Notes: generated by a model not told the origin, from the letters alone. Counted from the stretch's first letter, positions 52,519-62,242 are shown. The stretch: 64,000 nt of DNA from JAEVLT01 sp050496765 (GCF_050496765.1 NZ_JBNWEO010000014.1:117418-181417); one strand, 5' to 3'. Numbers and translations: made by a program.

Positions 52519-54426
52519 TTACATCACCCGCTTGAACATCTTCTCCATATCATAAATCGAATAATGAATAAGAATCGGCCTGCCGTGCGGGCAGGTAAAC
52601 GGATCGGAAGCCTTCCTTAAATCATTTAACAGCGCCTGGATTTCATCGTTTCGAAGGTGGCGGTTTGCTTTAATTGACCCTTTGCAGCTCATCATGATTG
52701 CCGCTTCTTCACGCAATTTTTTGATATCGACTTTTTTCATCGCTAGCAGCTGCTCGATCATCTCTTCGATCGTTTCCTTTTCTTCTCCCTTTGGAAACCA
52801 CTGTGGATGGGAGCGGACAATAAAACTGTTTATTCCGAATTCTTCAAGAAACACACCCACTTTTTCTAACTCGTGTCTGTATTCAATAATTTTCATATAC
52901 TCATCCGCTGAATATTCGAACGTAATCGGCACAAGCATTTCCTGCAGTTCACTTTCAACTTGGCCGACTTTTTCCCGGAAATATTCGTACTTAATCCGTT
53001 CCTGTGCAGCATGCTGGTCAATGATGTATAGCCCTCTTTCGTTTTGGGCAAAAATATATGTTCCGTGCATTTGACCAATCGGATAAAGCGGCGGTACCCT
53101 GCTGTCAGTCTTTACTGACTCGGCCTCAATGAAAGCAGGGTCTTCCACTTCGGTTACATTCTCAGCATTTGAAGTGAAAACAGATTCAGGCTCATAGAAA
53201 GTGTACTCCATCTTAGCCGAATCTTTACCGTCTTCGGGTAATTTTTTCAAAACCGGAGTCATCTTTCCCTCCTCCAGTTTTGGTCGTGATTCCAGTACTT
53301 CTTCCGGGAAATCCGGCAAGTTTTGCGAAGAAACTTCCGTGTTTCTATACGATGTTTCGTCCAGCACCATGGATGTTTGCTCTGTTTTCGGCTGTTCTTT
53401 TTTCACCGGTGCAAAGCCAGTCGGAATCAGTTCTTTCTTTTTAAATGTGTCCCTGATCGTCTTACTGACAAGTTCGTTTAGCTCTGTTTCTTTACTGATT
53501 CGGACTTCCATTTTCGCTGGATGTACGTTGACATCGACGAGCAGCGGATCCATTTGGATATTGAGAAGGACAAGTGGAAAGCGCCCTATTGGCAGAAGCG
53601 TATGATAACCTTCCTGAATCGCTTTAACAAGCGGGTAATTTTTGATAAACCGGCCATTGATCATCGTAGAAATATAATTTCTGGATGCCCGTGTGACTTC
53701 CGGCATGGAGACGTAGCCGCTGATCGTAAAATCAAGCGACTCTCCTTTGATCGGGACGAGCTGTCTGGCAATGCCAAACCCGTAAATGGCCGCAAGTACT
53801 TGACGAACATCGCCGTTTCCATTTGTTTGCAGCAGTTTGCGCTCATTATGAACTAGACGAAAGGCGACTTCCGGATGCGAAAGTGCTAAACGGTTCACCA
53901 CATCCGTAATATTTCCCAGTTCTGTATGAATCGTCTTCATATACTTTAAGCGTGCAGGTGTGTTAAAAAATAAATCTGTGACCGTTATATCCGTTCCTCT
54001 TCTGCTTGAAGCTTTATCAAACGTGATTACGTTGCCGCCCTCAATGACAACCAAATTTCCCGCACCTTCACCGGTTGATGTTTTCATTTCAAGCCTTGAA
54101 ACAGAGGCAATACTTGGCAGAGCTTCACCGCGAAAACCTAGCGTCCGGATGCGAAACAAATCAGTCTCATTCTTGATTTTGCTCGTCGCATGGCGCCGAA
54201 ACGCCTTCAAAACATCGTCTTCTTCAATACCGGCTCCATTGTCGGTAATCCGGATTTTTGCAAGACCCGCTTCTTCTACCTCAATTTCAATAACCGTGCT
54301 GCCTGCATCAATCGAATTTTCAACAAGCTCTTTGACAACGGAGGCAGGCCGCTCGACTACTTCCCCAGCCGCAATTTTATTCGATAAAGCATCATCAAGC
54401 TGAATGATTTTTCCCACCGTCAACAC
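52519..54426 (-). CDS. mutL: DNA mismatch repair protein MutL
   Basis: 635 residues. N-terminal GHKL ATPase: IAAGEVVERPASVVKELVEN, DNGAGI, the TLGFRGEALPSIASVS box and GTDITVTDLFFNTPARLKYM. The C-terminal endonuclease domain shows the DQHAAQERIKYEYFREK metal motif, SCKGSIKANRHL and FTCPHGRPILIHY, so this is the nicking type of MutL expected in organisms without MutH. Starts 3 bases after mutS ends. Confidence 0.95.
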   Translation of the reverse strand: MLTVGKIIQLDDALSNKIAAGEVVERPASVVKELVENSIDAGSTVIEIEVEEAGLAKIRITDNGAGIEEDDVLKAFRRHATSKIKNETDLFRIRTLGFRGEALPSIASVSRLEMKTSTGEGAGNLVVIEGGNVITFDKASSRRGTDITVTDLFFNTPARLKYMKTIHTELGNITDVVNRLALSHPEVAFRLVHNERKLLQTNGNGDVRQVLAAIYGFGIARQLVPIKGESLDFTISGYVSMPEVTRASRNYISTMINGRFIKNYPLVKAIQEGYHTLLPIGRFPLVLLNIQMDPLLVDVNVHPAKMEVRISKETELNELVSKTIRDTFKKKELIPTGFAPVKKEQPKTEQTSMVLDETSYRNTEVSSQNLPDFPEEVLESRPKLEEGKMTPVLKKLPEDGKDSAKMEYTFYEPESVFTSNAENVTEVEDPAFIEAESVKTDSRVPPLYPIGQMHGTYIFAQNERGLYIIDQHAAQERIKYEYFREKVGQVESELQEMLVPITFEYSADEYMKIIEYRHELEKVGVFLEEFGINSFIVRSHPQWFPKGEEKETIEEMIEQLLAMKKVDIKKLREEAAIMMSCKGSIKANRHLRNDEIQALLNDLRKASDPFTCPHGRPILIHYSIYDMEKMFKRVM

Positions 54427-54429
54427 CTC

Positions 54430-57027
54430 CTAGCTTTTTATTTTTTTATGCAGCTCGTACAATGTATTCATCGCTTGCAGCGGTGTCATATCTAAAATAT
54501 CCAGCTTTTTCAGTTGTTCCAAAACTCGTTTTTCTTTTGCCGACGGTGTATGGGACTGATCTATTTCCTTCGGTTCATCGAAAAACGACAGCTGGCCGGA
54601 TGGCTCATGGTATTCTTCTTTGATGGCAACTGCTGACGGTTGTGGCATTGGCTCCGCTTCTAATTCTTGTAAAATTTCTTCTGCGCGGGCAATTAATTCA
54701 TTGGGCAGTTCCGCTAATTGTGCCACATGAATTCCATAGCTTTTATCTGCAGGGCCTTCCTTAATTTTATGAAGAAACACCACTTTGCCATTGTGCTCAA
54801 CGGCACTGACATGGACGTTTTTCAATTTCGGTAAATTTTCTTCTAAAACCGTCAGTTCATGGTAATGAGTTGAAAACAAGGTTTTTGCGCCGATTCGGTT
54901 ATGAATATATTCAATCATTGCCTGGGCTAAAGCCATTCCATCATAGGTTGATGTGCCACGACCAATTTCATCAAACAAAATCAAACTGTTTTGCGTTGCG
55001 TTTGTTATTGCATTTTTTGCCTCAAGCATTTCGACCATGAACGTACTCTGCCCGGAAATTAAATCATCCGCAGCTCCGATCCGAGTAAAAACCTGGTCAA
55101 AAATCGGCAAGACCGCTTCATTTGCCGGGACATAGCAGCCGATTTGAGCAAGTATGGCAATTAAAGCAATTTGGCGCATATAGGTGCTTTTCCCTGACAT
55201 ATTCGGTCCGGTGATTAATAAAACTTCTCTCTCACTGTCCATATAACAGTCATTTGGAACATATTCCTGGGAATTCAGAACTTTTTCAACAACCGGGTGG
55301 CGTCCGTCTTTAATGACAATGCGACGTTCTTCGGAAAATTGCGGTTTTACAAAGCGCCGTTCTTCGCTCACTTGAGCAAAGCATTGCAATACATCAAGCT
55401 TGCTTGCATTTTTTGCCAATGATTGCAGTCTTGGAATATATTCTTTTACTGTCTCACGAATGTTAGTAAACAGTTCATACTCAAGCTCGCCAATTTTTTC
55501 CTCTGCTTGTAAAATCAATGCCTCTTTTTCCTTCAATTCCGGGGTAATGAACCGTTCTGCATTTGTTAAAGTTTGTTTTCGTTCATATTGCCCTTCCTGC
55601 AAAAGATGCAAATTGGCCCGCGTCACCTCGATATAATAGCCAAATACACGATTGTAGCCCACTTTCAGTGATTTGATGCCCGTTTTTTCCCGTTCTTTTT
55701 GTTCAAGCTGGGCGATCCATGTCTTGCCATTGCGGCTTGCATCGCGGAATTGATCAAGCTGGGCGTTATAGCCGTCGCGAATCATATTGCCTTCTTTTAA
55801 TGATAGCGGTGGGTTATCGACAATTGCCTGCTCCAATAAATCGGTGACTTCTTCAACCGGATCCAATTGTTCTGCGAGCTCCACTGCTTCTTCCGTTTCA
55901 AACTGGCGAACGATTTCTTTTAAAAAAGGAATTTGCGTTAGAGAACGCTTAAGCTGCACCAAATCGCGGGCATTGACATTCCCAAATGCCACCCGTCCGG
56001 CAAGACGTTCCAAATCATAGACTTCCTTTAATTTCTCCCGAAGATCCTGTCGTTCAAAATAATGCTGGATCAAGGTATCCACCAAGTTTTGCCGGCGAAT
56101 GATTTCGTGCTTGTCGATAAGCGGCCGATCGATCCACTGCTTGAGCATCCGGCCGCCCATTGCGGTCATGGTTCCGTCAAGCAGCCAAAGCAGCGAACCT
56201 TTTTTCCCTTTGGAACGAATGGTTTCTGTCAACTCCAAGTTGCGCTTTGAAAAGTAATCAATTTTCAAATACTGTTGGATTTGGTATGTGGAAACCGACT
56301 GCAAATGGTCAAGGCTCCTCTTTTGTGTCCGGTATAAGTAGTGAAACAATCTCGCTGCTGTCTGCTTTAATTTGTTTTGTGTTAAATCGAGCAAAAGGCT
56401 GCTGAAGGATTCTTCGGTTCCATCCTTATCCTCAAACGATAAAGTGATTGCAGATCGGTCGCGCATTTGTTTTTGCAACTCACCATTAAAGTTGCTCGGA
56501 ATCACAACTTCTTTTGCACCTAGTACTGCCAATTCATTCAGCACTTCGTCAAATTGGTTTGACAAAAGCGTTACCTTGCTTTCGCCCGTCGAAAGATCGC
56601 TATAGGCAAGTCCGAACGTATTATCCGCAAATGGGGTAACCGAGGCAATGTAGTTGTTTTCTTTATCGTTAAGCCCGCGTCCCTCCATCAAGGTACCAGG
56701 CGTGATCAACTGAACAACTTCGCGTCTCACTACCCCTTTTGCCTGTTTCGGATCTTCTGTTTGTTCACAAATGGCCACTTTGTAGCCTTTTTCAATTAGT
56801 TGTTCAATATAACTTTGCGCTGAATGGTAGGGAACTCCGCACATGGGAATCTTCTCATCCCCGCCGCCTTCCCGGCTCGTTAACGTAATTTCAAGCTCCT
56901 GCGATGCTTTTAAAGCATCTTCAAAAAACATTTCATAAAAATCGCCAAGGCGAAAAAATAAAAAGGCATCCTGATGCTCTGCCTTTACCTTTAAGTATTG
57001 TTGTATCATCGGCGTATAATGAGCCAT
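54430..57027 (-). CDS. mutS: DNA mismatch repair protein MutS
   Basis: From ATG 57027 (TTGGAGGAA site) 865 residues, close to the 858 of B. subtilis; an open extension to 57129 is not needed. Mismatch-binding FYEMF motif in RLGDFYEMFFEDAL near residue 35; ATPase Walker A TGPNMSGKSTYMRQ, Walker B LILFDEIGRGTSTYDG, and HYHELT. A C-terminal beta-clamp/tetramer tail follows. An intact insertion sequence lies 92 bases upstream of the start, so the native promoter or upstream operon link may be altered. Confidence 0.95.
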   Translation of the reverse strand: MAHYTPMIQQYLKVKAEHQDAFLFFRLGDFYEMFFEDALKASQELEITLTSREGGGDEKIPMCGVPYHSAQSYIEQLIEKGYKVAICEQTEDPKQAKGVVRREVVQLITPGTLMEGRGLNDKENNYIASVTPFADNTFGLAYSDLSTGESKVTLLSNQFDEVLNELAVLGAKEVVIPSNFNGELQKQMRDRSAITLSFEDKDGTEESFSSLLLDLTQNKLKQTAARLFHYLYRTQKRSLDHLQSVSTYQIQQYLKIDYFSKRNLELTETIRSKGKKGSLLWLLDGTMTAMGGRMLKQWIDRPLIDKHEIIRRQNLVDTLIQHYFERQDLREKLKEVYDLERLAGRVAFGNVNARDLVQLKRSLTQIPFLKEIVRQFETEEAVELAEQLDPVEEVTDLLEQAIVDNPPLSLKEGNMIRDGYNAQLDQFRDASRNGKTWIAQLEQKEREKTGIKSLKVGYNRVFGYYIEVTRANLHLLQEGQYERKQTLTNAERFITPELKEKEALILQAEEKIGELEYELFTNIRETVKEYIPRLQSLAKNASKLDVLQCFAQVSEERRFVKPQFSEERRIVIKDGRHPVVEKVLNSQEYVPNDCYMDSEREVLLITGPNMSGKSTYMRQIALIAILAQIGCYVPANEAVLPIFDQVFTRIGAADDLISGQSTFMVEMLEAKNAITNATQNSLILFDEIGRGTSTYDGMALAQAMIEYIHNRIGAKTLFSTHYHELTVLEENLPKLKNVHVSAVEHNGKVVFLHKIKEGPADKSYGIHVAQLAELPNELIARAEEILQELEAEPMPQPSAVAIKEEYHEPSGQLSFFDEPKEIDQSHTPSAKEKRVLEQLKKLDILDMTPLQAMNTLYELHKKIKS

Positions 57028-57118
57028 AATTTCCTCCAACATTTCCAATCTATCAATTCGAGTATCTTCGACAATTATATCATATTGGCCGCCCTCGGAC
57101 ACCGGCAGATACTTGGCA

Positions 57119-58780
57119 GTATGTGTCAAGTTTTTCTCGGTAGTGCTCTGGACACGTGGTTTCTGGCACTCACTTTTTGTACGCTGACTTCCCTACCGCG
57201 CTACCGCTTGGTGGCCTGCACATTTTCATAACGTTCTCACGAACCTTATGAAAACATGCAGGTTATAAACTCATACTCTTAACTAATTGCCCCATAGCGG
57301 TCGAATGGGGGGCATGTAAGCTGATTCTCCCGTTTTTGGCTCCTATAGATGGCCGGGTAGCCTGGTGAAGAATCTGGGACATTCTCACCGCTTTCTTCAC
57401 TTCACGCTGCTTTCTAGCGCTTTTATGCTGGTGCTTAAGGTATACCTCTCTCAAGGTTTGATTAAGAATACCTTGTTTAATTTTAACCATTGCCTCAGCC
57501 CCCTCATAGCTCCAATGCATCCCTCTCTTTTTCATCCGAAAAGAGACGTGGCGCTGATTCGACTCCATCGCTCCTAGGTTTCTCGCATTCTCTGGCAGAT
57601 TCTTAACCTTATTTCTCCAATCAAAAATTCGATCCCAATTTCCACCAATATACCAACGGAATGCTTTTAATTTCTCAAGTTGTTTTGAATCCTCAAGCGT
57701 GCTTTCGTATGTGTCTAAACACACTGTAAATGCATCCATATCATGATCGTCAATGGCTTTTTTCACCTTGTCTTTCCAGTCGCTTTTTACCCCGAATGTC
57801 CGATTTAGTGATTGCGAAATATGGTAAGAGTCCAGTTGATTCCACACCTTATAACGAGATTGTGAAAAGGCTCCTTGGAATTTGTCAGCTGTATAGCCCA
57901 GACCTCCGTCACTATTGGTCACTACTTGAGTATTCTCCAAGCTATAGCGGTGAGCCGTAGTGGCCTGTACTTGGCTCCAAAACACATCTGTGCGCTGAGT
58001 GGTCATGATAACCTTTGGCTCTCTCAAAGATACACGTTTTCCATTGATATCCCAGCCCTCATATGTAATGGCGTGATGAACCTCTATATTCTTTCTACGC
58101 TTTGTACTTCGGACAAATACCCCATCCGCCTCAGCCATTAAAAAATCCACTTTCTTTGCCTCTGGTAAGCTGGCCGCTTCCTCCAAATCCAATACTAATT
58201 CTTCATCCGCCTTCGCTTGTGCTCCTCCCACAGACTTAACCATCTTTCCCACTGTTTGATGGCTGATTGTCACAGCGGTCCATTCTTTTAGGGTTCGAGC
58301 CACTTCCCTATAGGCGTTTTGACTGGCTAATTCAGCTACCTTAACCTCAACCAGAGGACTATAACGCTGATGTTTTCGCAAACCCAATAATTCATCAAAA
58401 GGATAGACTGGATGACCTTCATTATCATGCATTAACGTATGATTAAATCGGATCGTTCCAAAAGTGAACTGAACAGTCTTTGGATCATTTCGTTCGACTT
58501 TCCAATCCGCTTTCTGTTTTTCCTTCACAATTGCCTGGTTCATATGATTAAATACTTCCCCTAGGAGTTGAGAAAAAACCTCATACATCAAAAGCTGAAG
58601 ACGTTCTTCAAGGATTATTAGATTTTCACTTTCCTTTATTAATTTGTATATTTTTGTTATAATTTTTTCCATGAGAAGGCCTCTTTCTAAATGTATTTCG
58701 CCTTGGTCAGCGTACATTTATGATAGAGTGCCTTCTCTTTTTTTACCAGCAATTGGTCCCGAGAAATATTTTACACATAG
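57119..58780 (-). mobile_element. ISLre2-family insertion sequence, complete
   Basis: Terminal imperfect inverted repeats are GTATGTGTCAAGTTTTTCTC(GG) at 57119-57140 and, on the other strand, CTATGTGTAAAATATTTCTC(GG) at 58780-58759 (about 18 of 22 match). The element is 1662 bp, holds one transposase gene and is flanked by the 9-bp direct repeat TACTTGGCA (57110-57118 and 58781-58789), a target-site duplication typical of this family. The intact duplication implies recent insertion. Confidence 0.92.
57263..58672 (-). CDS. ISLre2-family transposase
   Basis: From ATG 58672 about 469 residues (open frame to 58717). Resembles UPF0236/ISLre2 transposases: N-terminal MEKIITKIYKLIKESENLI, RFNHTLMHDNEGHPVYPFDE, LGLRKHQRYSPLVEVKVAEL; catalytic core with DFLMAEADGVFVRS, VVTNSDGGLGYTADKFQG and the late LGAMESNQRHVSFRMKKRGM HWS block. 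Frame intact, so probably active. Confidence 0.9.
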   Translation of the reverse strand: MEKIITKIYKLIKESENLIILEERLQLLMYEVFSQLLGEVFNHMNQAIVKEKQKADWKVERNDPKTVQFTFGTIRFNHTLMHDNEGHPVYPFDELLGLRKHQRYSPLVEVKVAELASQNAYREVARTLKEWTAVTISHQTVGKMVKSVGGAQAKADEELVLDLEEAASLPEAKKVDFLMAEADGVFVRSTKRRKNIEVHHAITYEGWDINGKRVSLREPKVIMTTQRTDVFWSQVQATTAHRYSLENTQVVTNSDGGLGYTADKFQGAFSQSRYKVWNQLDSYHISQSLNRTFGVKSDWKDKVKKAIDDHDMDAFTVCLDTYESTLEDSKQLEKLKAFRWYIGGNWDRIFDWRNKVKNLPENARNLGAMESNQRHVSFRMKKRGMHWSYEGAEAMVKIKQGILNQTLREVYLKHQHKSARKQREVKKAVRMSQILHQATRPSIGAKNGRISLHAPHSTAMGQLVKSMSL

Positions 58781-58848
58781 TACTTGGCAATTTGAAAAAG
58801 AAACGATGGCAGTGATTTTATCGTTACGGAACAACTGCCAAATTTTTA

Positions 58849-58877
58849 TTGACCTTTTTTGCTATTCTTTATATAAT
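58849..58877 (+). promoter_or_regulatory. SigA promoter for tRNA-Arg
   Basis: TTGACC (58849-58854), 17-base spacer, TATAAT (58872-58877), 95 bases before the tRNA. An inverted repeat GGCAGT/ACTGCC sits just upstream (about 58808-58839). Confidence 0.65.
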
Positions 58878-58972
58878 TAAATACGTTCCTTAAAAAACAT
58901 CACACATGATCCTACTTTTGCTTCTTGCGTCACATACCGATTCAAGGCGAAATGGAACCCTTTTTTATTTAT

Positions 58973-59046
58973 GTCCCAGTAGCTCAGTAGGATAGAGCAA
59001 CAGTTTCCTAAACTGTAGGTCGGAGGTTCGAATCCTCTCTGGGACG
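58973..59046 (+). tRNA. tRNA-Arg (anticodon CCU)
   Basis: A 74-base cloverleaf: acceptor GUCCCAG/CUGGGAC, D arm GCUC..GAGC, anticodon stem ACAGU/ACUGU with loop UUCCUAA (CCU), T arm GGAGG-UUCGAAU-CCUCU. No encoded CCA. tRNA-Arg(CCU) genes are frequent integration sites for phages and islands; the DNA to the right is patchy. Confidence 0.95.
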
Positions 59047-59048
59047 CT

Positions 59049-59078
59049 AAAAAACCCTTGAATAGCAAGGGTTTTTTT
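59049..59078 (+). terminator. Terminator of tRNA-Arg
   Basis: AAAAAACCCTTG pairs with CAAGGGTTTTTTT; three bases after the tRNA. Confidence 0.88.
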
Positions 59079-59084
59079 TATTTT

Positions 59085-59128
59085 CTGCGAAAATTCGTTC
59101 GTTAAAGTTTGCTCTTGGGGCAGAAATG
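59085..59128. repeat. 44-bp imperfect direct repeat, copy 1
   Basis: Begins CTGCGAAAATTCGTTCGT and ends CAGAAATG; 39 of 44 bases match the copy at 59917-59960. It lies 38 bases past the tRNA-Arg gene. The remaining 330 bases up to the coiled-coil gene hold a GC-rich dyad (GCGAGAGGG...CCCTCTCGC, about 59242-59268) and no gene. Confidence 0.6.
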
Positions 59129-59456
59129 GGGCAGAATTAATTTAAGACGCTCTTAGATCCATATGGCGTTTACACTTCGTACATTGAAATAAGTTTGGTT
59201 CAATCTCTTCATTCGCCTTCAAATATGTTATATTTGAAGTAAGCGAGAGGGTCGCACCCCTCTCGCTTACCGTGAAGCTTTATTTACGGTTTTTGAAGTT
59301 GTTTGCGTCTGTCATTAAGTTTATCATAGCTCCCTGAAGAACAGGTAGACGAGCTTCGTAAGATTTGGGAAATGATTAAGAATCGAGAATCTGGAAAGAA
59401 CTCGAGAAACAAAGAAAAATATAGTTGTTCCTAAAAATATAGGAAGGAAAATTAAA

Positions 59457-59711
59457 ATGAGTGAACTGAATGAATTATTTTTGCAACTTATGAATGAACT
59501 TAAAGAGATTAAATCTACGATGGCCACTAAAGAAGATATCCGTAATCTTTCTGAAAAACTGGATTCCTATCAAGTGGAAAATCTTAATGCAGATAACCTT
59601 TTAATGAGCCAAATCCGTTCAATCCGCGAAGGCGTTGTATTTGTTAATAGAAAAGTAGCTGACGCTGAACTAGAACTCAACATCATGAAGCAAACTTCTA
59701 AACAACAATAA
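59457..59711 (+). CDS. Coiled-coil protein, paralogue of the 51.8-kb repeat protein
   Basis: 84 residues with a GGAAGGAAA ribosome site. The C-terminal 55 residues (LSEKLDSYQVENLNADNLLM, IRSIREGVVFVNRKVADAEL) are nearly identical to the end of the 202-residue protein at 51804-52412. The N-terminus (MSELNELFLQLMNELKEIKS, then TMATKEDIRN) replaces the 11-residue repeat region. The conserved block must carry the shared function, which I cannot name. Confidence 0.75.
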   Translation: MSELNELFLQLMNELKEIKSTMATKEDIRNLSEKLDSYQVENLNADNLLMSQIRSIREGVVFVNRKVADAELELNIMKQTSKQQ

Positions 59712-59916
59712 CCCCATGAAGAATTTGAGTTAATCCCATATCCTTATGCAACTGAAAAAGCAAATAATTTTTTTTCGAAAACAAAAAGAAGCCCAGGATA
59801 AAAAGCTTGGGCGGTAACAAAATGAATGTGCTGATCTGCAAGTAAAAACCTTGGTTCAACTTTAGCTGAAGCAACCGCCTTTGCTGACCAAGGCTCTTCT
59901 GCCTTTTGTTCTTTCC

Positions 59917-59960
59917 CTGCGAAAATTCGTTCGTAAAAGCTTTCTCTTGGTACAGAAATG
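59917..59960. repeat. 44-bp imperfect direct repeat, copy 2
   Basis: Matches 59085-59128 at 39 of 44 positions. The copies bracket about 830 bases containing the coiled-coil gene. They may be decayed attachment sites of a lost element or members of a dispersed repeat. Confidence 0.55.
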
Positions 59961-59981
59961 ACATTCTTTATCTTTCCATTC

Positions 59982-60791
59982 CTAAAGCCCTTTGATCCAC
60001 CGTCCTGCCATTTCAATCCAGTTTGCGACCTCTGGTTGAAAAGTTCTTTCATTATTTGCTGATTGAGTCTCTTCTGTTCCAAGGGATAAACCATGGATTC
60101 CATTTGGATAAATATGCAGTTCCAGTGAAACTTTATTCTCCAGCAGACTATTGGCAAACAACAAGCTATTTTCAACCGGAACAGACTGGTCTGAATATGT
60201 GTGCCAAAGGAAAGTTGGTGGGGTATCGGCCGAGACATGTTTTTCCAGTGAAACCTCCTGAATTAGTTCATCATAGTTTTCCCCCAGTAAGGCAACAAAT
60301 GAACCCTTATGTGCATATGATCCAGAAGTAATAACCGGGTAACTTAATAAAATTCCGTTCGGCTTAATTTCTTCCATCGAAATATCCAGCCTTTCCTGCA
60401 AGAAAGGTTTATTCCAAAAAACACCTAAACTTGCTACTAAGTGACCCCCAGCAGAGAAACCAGCAACAATAATCTTATTCCTGTCGACATGCCATTGATC
60501 TGCATTCTTTCGAATAAGAGCCACCGCCAAAGCAAGTTCTGCAAGTGCTGTAGGAAAAACAGCGGGACGAACACTGTATCTTAAAACACAGGCATGAAAT
60601 CCCATGGCATTCATTTTTATCGCAACAGGTTCAGCTTCTCGGTCTGAAGTAAATGCATATCCCCCGCCTGGGCAAATAATGACCATTGGACGTTTTCGTT
60701 GACGGTCAATTTCTGGGGAATTATCTAAAATATATGTATACAATTTCGCCTCAGAATTCTTCGTTCGAATATCAAGTTTTTCACATAGCAT
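59982..60791 (-). CDS. Alpha/beta hydrolase, acetyl-esterase (BD-FAE/axeA-like) family
   Basis: From ATG 60791 (GAGGAGGAGC site) 269 residues; the frame is open to 60839. Oxyanion motif ICPGGGYAFTS near residue 38, nucleophile in VAGFSAGGHLVASLG near 110, acid in WHTYSDQSVPVENSLLF and histidine in IYPNGIHGLSLGT. Resembles esterases that deacetylate xylan- or plant-derived oligosaccharides in the cytoplasm. The carbohydrate context to the right (GH38 fragment, sugar ABC permease) fits. No signal peptide. Confidence 0.85.
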   Translation of the reverse strand: MLCEKLDIRTKNSEAKLYTYILDNSPEIDRQRKRPMVIICPGGGYAFTSDREAEPVAIKMNAMGFHACVLRYSVRPAVFPTALAELALAVALIRKNADQWHVDRNKIIVAGFSAGGHLVASLGVFWNKPFLQERLDISMEEIKPNGILLSYPVITSGSYAHKGSFVALLGENYDELIQEVSLEKHVSADTPPTFLWHTYSDQSVPVENSLLFANSLLENKVSLELHIYPNGIHGLSLGTEETQSANNERTFQPEVANWIEMAGRWIKGL

Positions 60792-60944
60792 TTTTTGCTC
60801 CTCCTCTTTACTGGTTTTAACAGGGCAGCTTTTAGCCATAGTGCAAAAACAGCCCTATCAATCAATTAATAACTCAACTTTCGCACTTGAAAAGTAACCT
60901 TTAATAGCGACCCAGCAAGCATTGGTGCTATTTGATTATTTTGC

Positions 60945-61103
60945 TTGACAAAGATCCTATTGTGTGAAAAAACACCTCATTCTGTGGTAAAGTGAGATTG
61001 TCTAAAATCACTACCATACAAAAGAGGCGTCCCTTATATGATAGATCAAAATGAACTAAACAATCAACTACCCAATGAACTAAAATGCTTCACTACCTGT
61101 AAT
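60945..61103 (+). mobile_element. Fragment of an insertion sequence (5' end of a transposase gene)
   Basis: A leader ending AAAGAGGCGTCCCTT precedes an ATG at 61038 whose product starts MIDQNELNNQLPNELKCFTT. This looks like the N-terminus of a DDE transposase seen in Bacillaceae insertion sequences, but the frame then runs into unrelated DNA after about 20 codons. Only the end of the element remains; family uncertain. Confidence 0.5.
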
Positions 61104-61109
61104 TACTTA

Positions 61110-61306
61110 ATACACAACCGTTTTTCCAGCAAAGCGTTCAGGAATCCGCTCTTCAGTCCTAAACCAAATGTTATTGTCATATCCTCCCCAACGTTGGTCG
61201 GTGGTAAAGTCGTACCAATCACTTACATCTAAATCCAGCGCTTCTCCACCCTTAAATTGCTTCCTTCTTTTTATAGCGGGTAACAGCCTTTGAATCTGAA
61301 TACATA
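61110..61306 (-). pseudogene. N-terminal fragment of a GH38-type alpha-mannosidase
   Basis: On the minus strand the peptide GGEALDLDVSDWYDFTTDQR, then WGGYDNNIWFRTEERIPERF, AGKTVV reads like the N-terminal beta-sandwich of bacterial GH38 mannosidases. The probable start (MYSDSKAV..., ATG 61306) is in another frame, and the sequence ends abruptly at the IS fragment. Thus frameshifted and truncated. It lies downstream of the sugar ABC permease, as mannosidase genes often do. Confidence 0.55.
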
Positions 61307-61383
61307 TATTAACTTAAATCTGAAAGAATCTTTTGAACCCTTTCTCTTTACATTAACATTTCTTTTCCTCCAATAAAAATTCC

Positions 61384-62226
61384 TTAACCTTTATTGGCAC
61401 CGGCTTTTAGTCCATCAACCATGTATCTTTGAGAAATTAAAAATAAAATGGTGATAGGAATAGCAACTAAAACGGCACCGGCAGCAAATGTTGTAAACTG
61501 CGAATTCCCTCTCCCAGTTACCATTTCATACAACCCTATTGCCAATGTTTTATTGCTATCCGAACGCAGAATTAACCTTGCAAAAATAAAATCCATCCAT
61601 GGTCCAATGAAATTGCTTATAGCAATAAATACCAATATTGGTGTTGATAGTGGGAGCATTATTTTATAAAAAATTTGGATATGATTTGCTCCATCTAATT
61701 TTGCAGCCTCCTCCAAGCCTTTAGGAAATCCATCAAAATACCCTTTCACAAGCCATGCCCCGAAAGGAATAGATCCTCCTGCATAGACCAGTATTAATCC
61801 CCAAAGATTATCCAATAGACCCATTTGAAGTAATAGAATATAAATCGCAATCATCCCCATAAATCCAGGGAACATTTGCAAAACAAGCATGGTCATAAGT
61901 CCGTATCTTCTACCAGGAAACCTGAACCGTGAGAAGGCATAAGCTGCTGAAACAACTAAAAATGTTGAGATAATCATATTAAAAAAAGCAACTTTTAAGG
62001 TGTTTTTATACCAAGTTAAATAATCTGTTTCCTTAAATAGATAACGAAAATGTTCAAAAGTTAAATGATCTGGAACCAATTTTGTAGAAAAAAGGGAATC
62101 ACCGGGGTTAAGAGAACCTATAATAATCCAATAAACAGGGTAAAGGACAGTAACGGCAGTAATAAACAAAATGAGATAAATAATAGAATCGATAAGTTTA
62201 TTTGAATGTAATATTATTTTAATCAT
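61384..62226 (-). CDS. Sugar ABC transporter permease, MalG family
   Basis: A 280-residue, six-segment permease with the EAA loop near residue 180: GLEEAAKLDGANHIQIFYKI MLP. Normal family length (about 275-285). It needs a partner permease and a binding protein, neither of which is present: the IS66-family element begins 16 bases upstream of its ATG. The gene is therefore an orphan whose operon head was cut off, and whose downstream mannosidase is a fragment. Expression would depend on IS read-through. Confidence 0.88.
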   Translation of the reverse strand: MIKIILHSNKLIDSIIYLILFITAVTVLYPVYWIIIGSLNPGDSLFSTKLVPDHLTFEHFRYLFKETDYLTWYKNTLKVAFFNMIISTFLVVSAAYAFSRFRFPGRRYGLMTMLVLQMFPGFMGMIAIYILLLQMGLLDNLWGLILVYAGGSIPFGAWLVKGYFDGFPKGLEEAAKLDGANHIQIFYKIMLPLSTPILVFIAISNFIGPWMDFIFARLILRSDSNKTLAIGLYEMVTGRGNSQFTTFAAGAVLVAIPITILFLISQRYMVDGLKAGANKG

Positions 62227-62242
62227 GACAACATATCCTCTT

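Noticed and set aside
59698..60238. Minus-strand ORFs of 88 and 164 codons downstream of the esterase
   Set aside because: They overlap the esterase gene in another frame or lie in AT-rich repeat DNA without ribosome sites.
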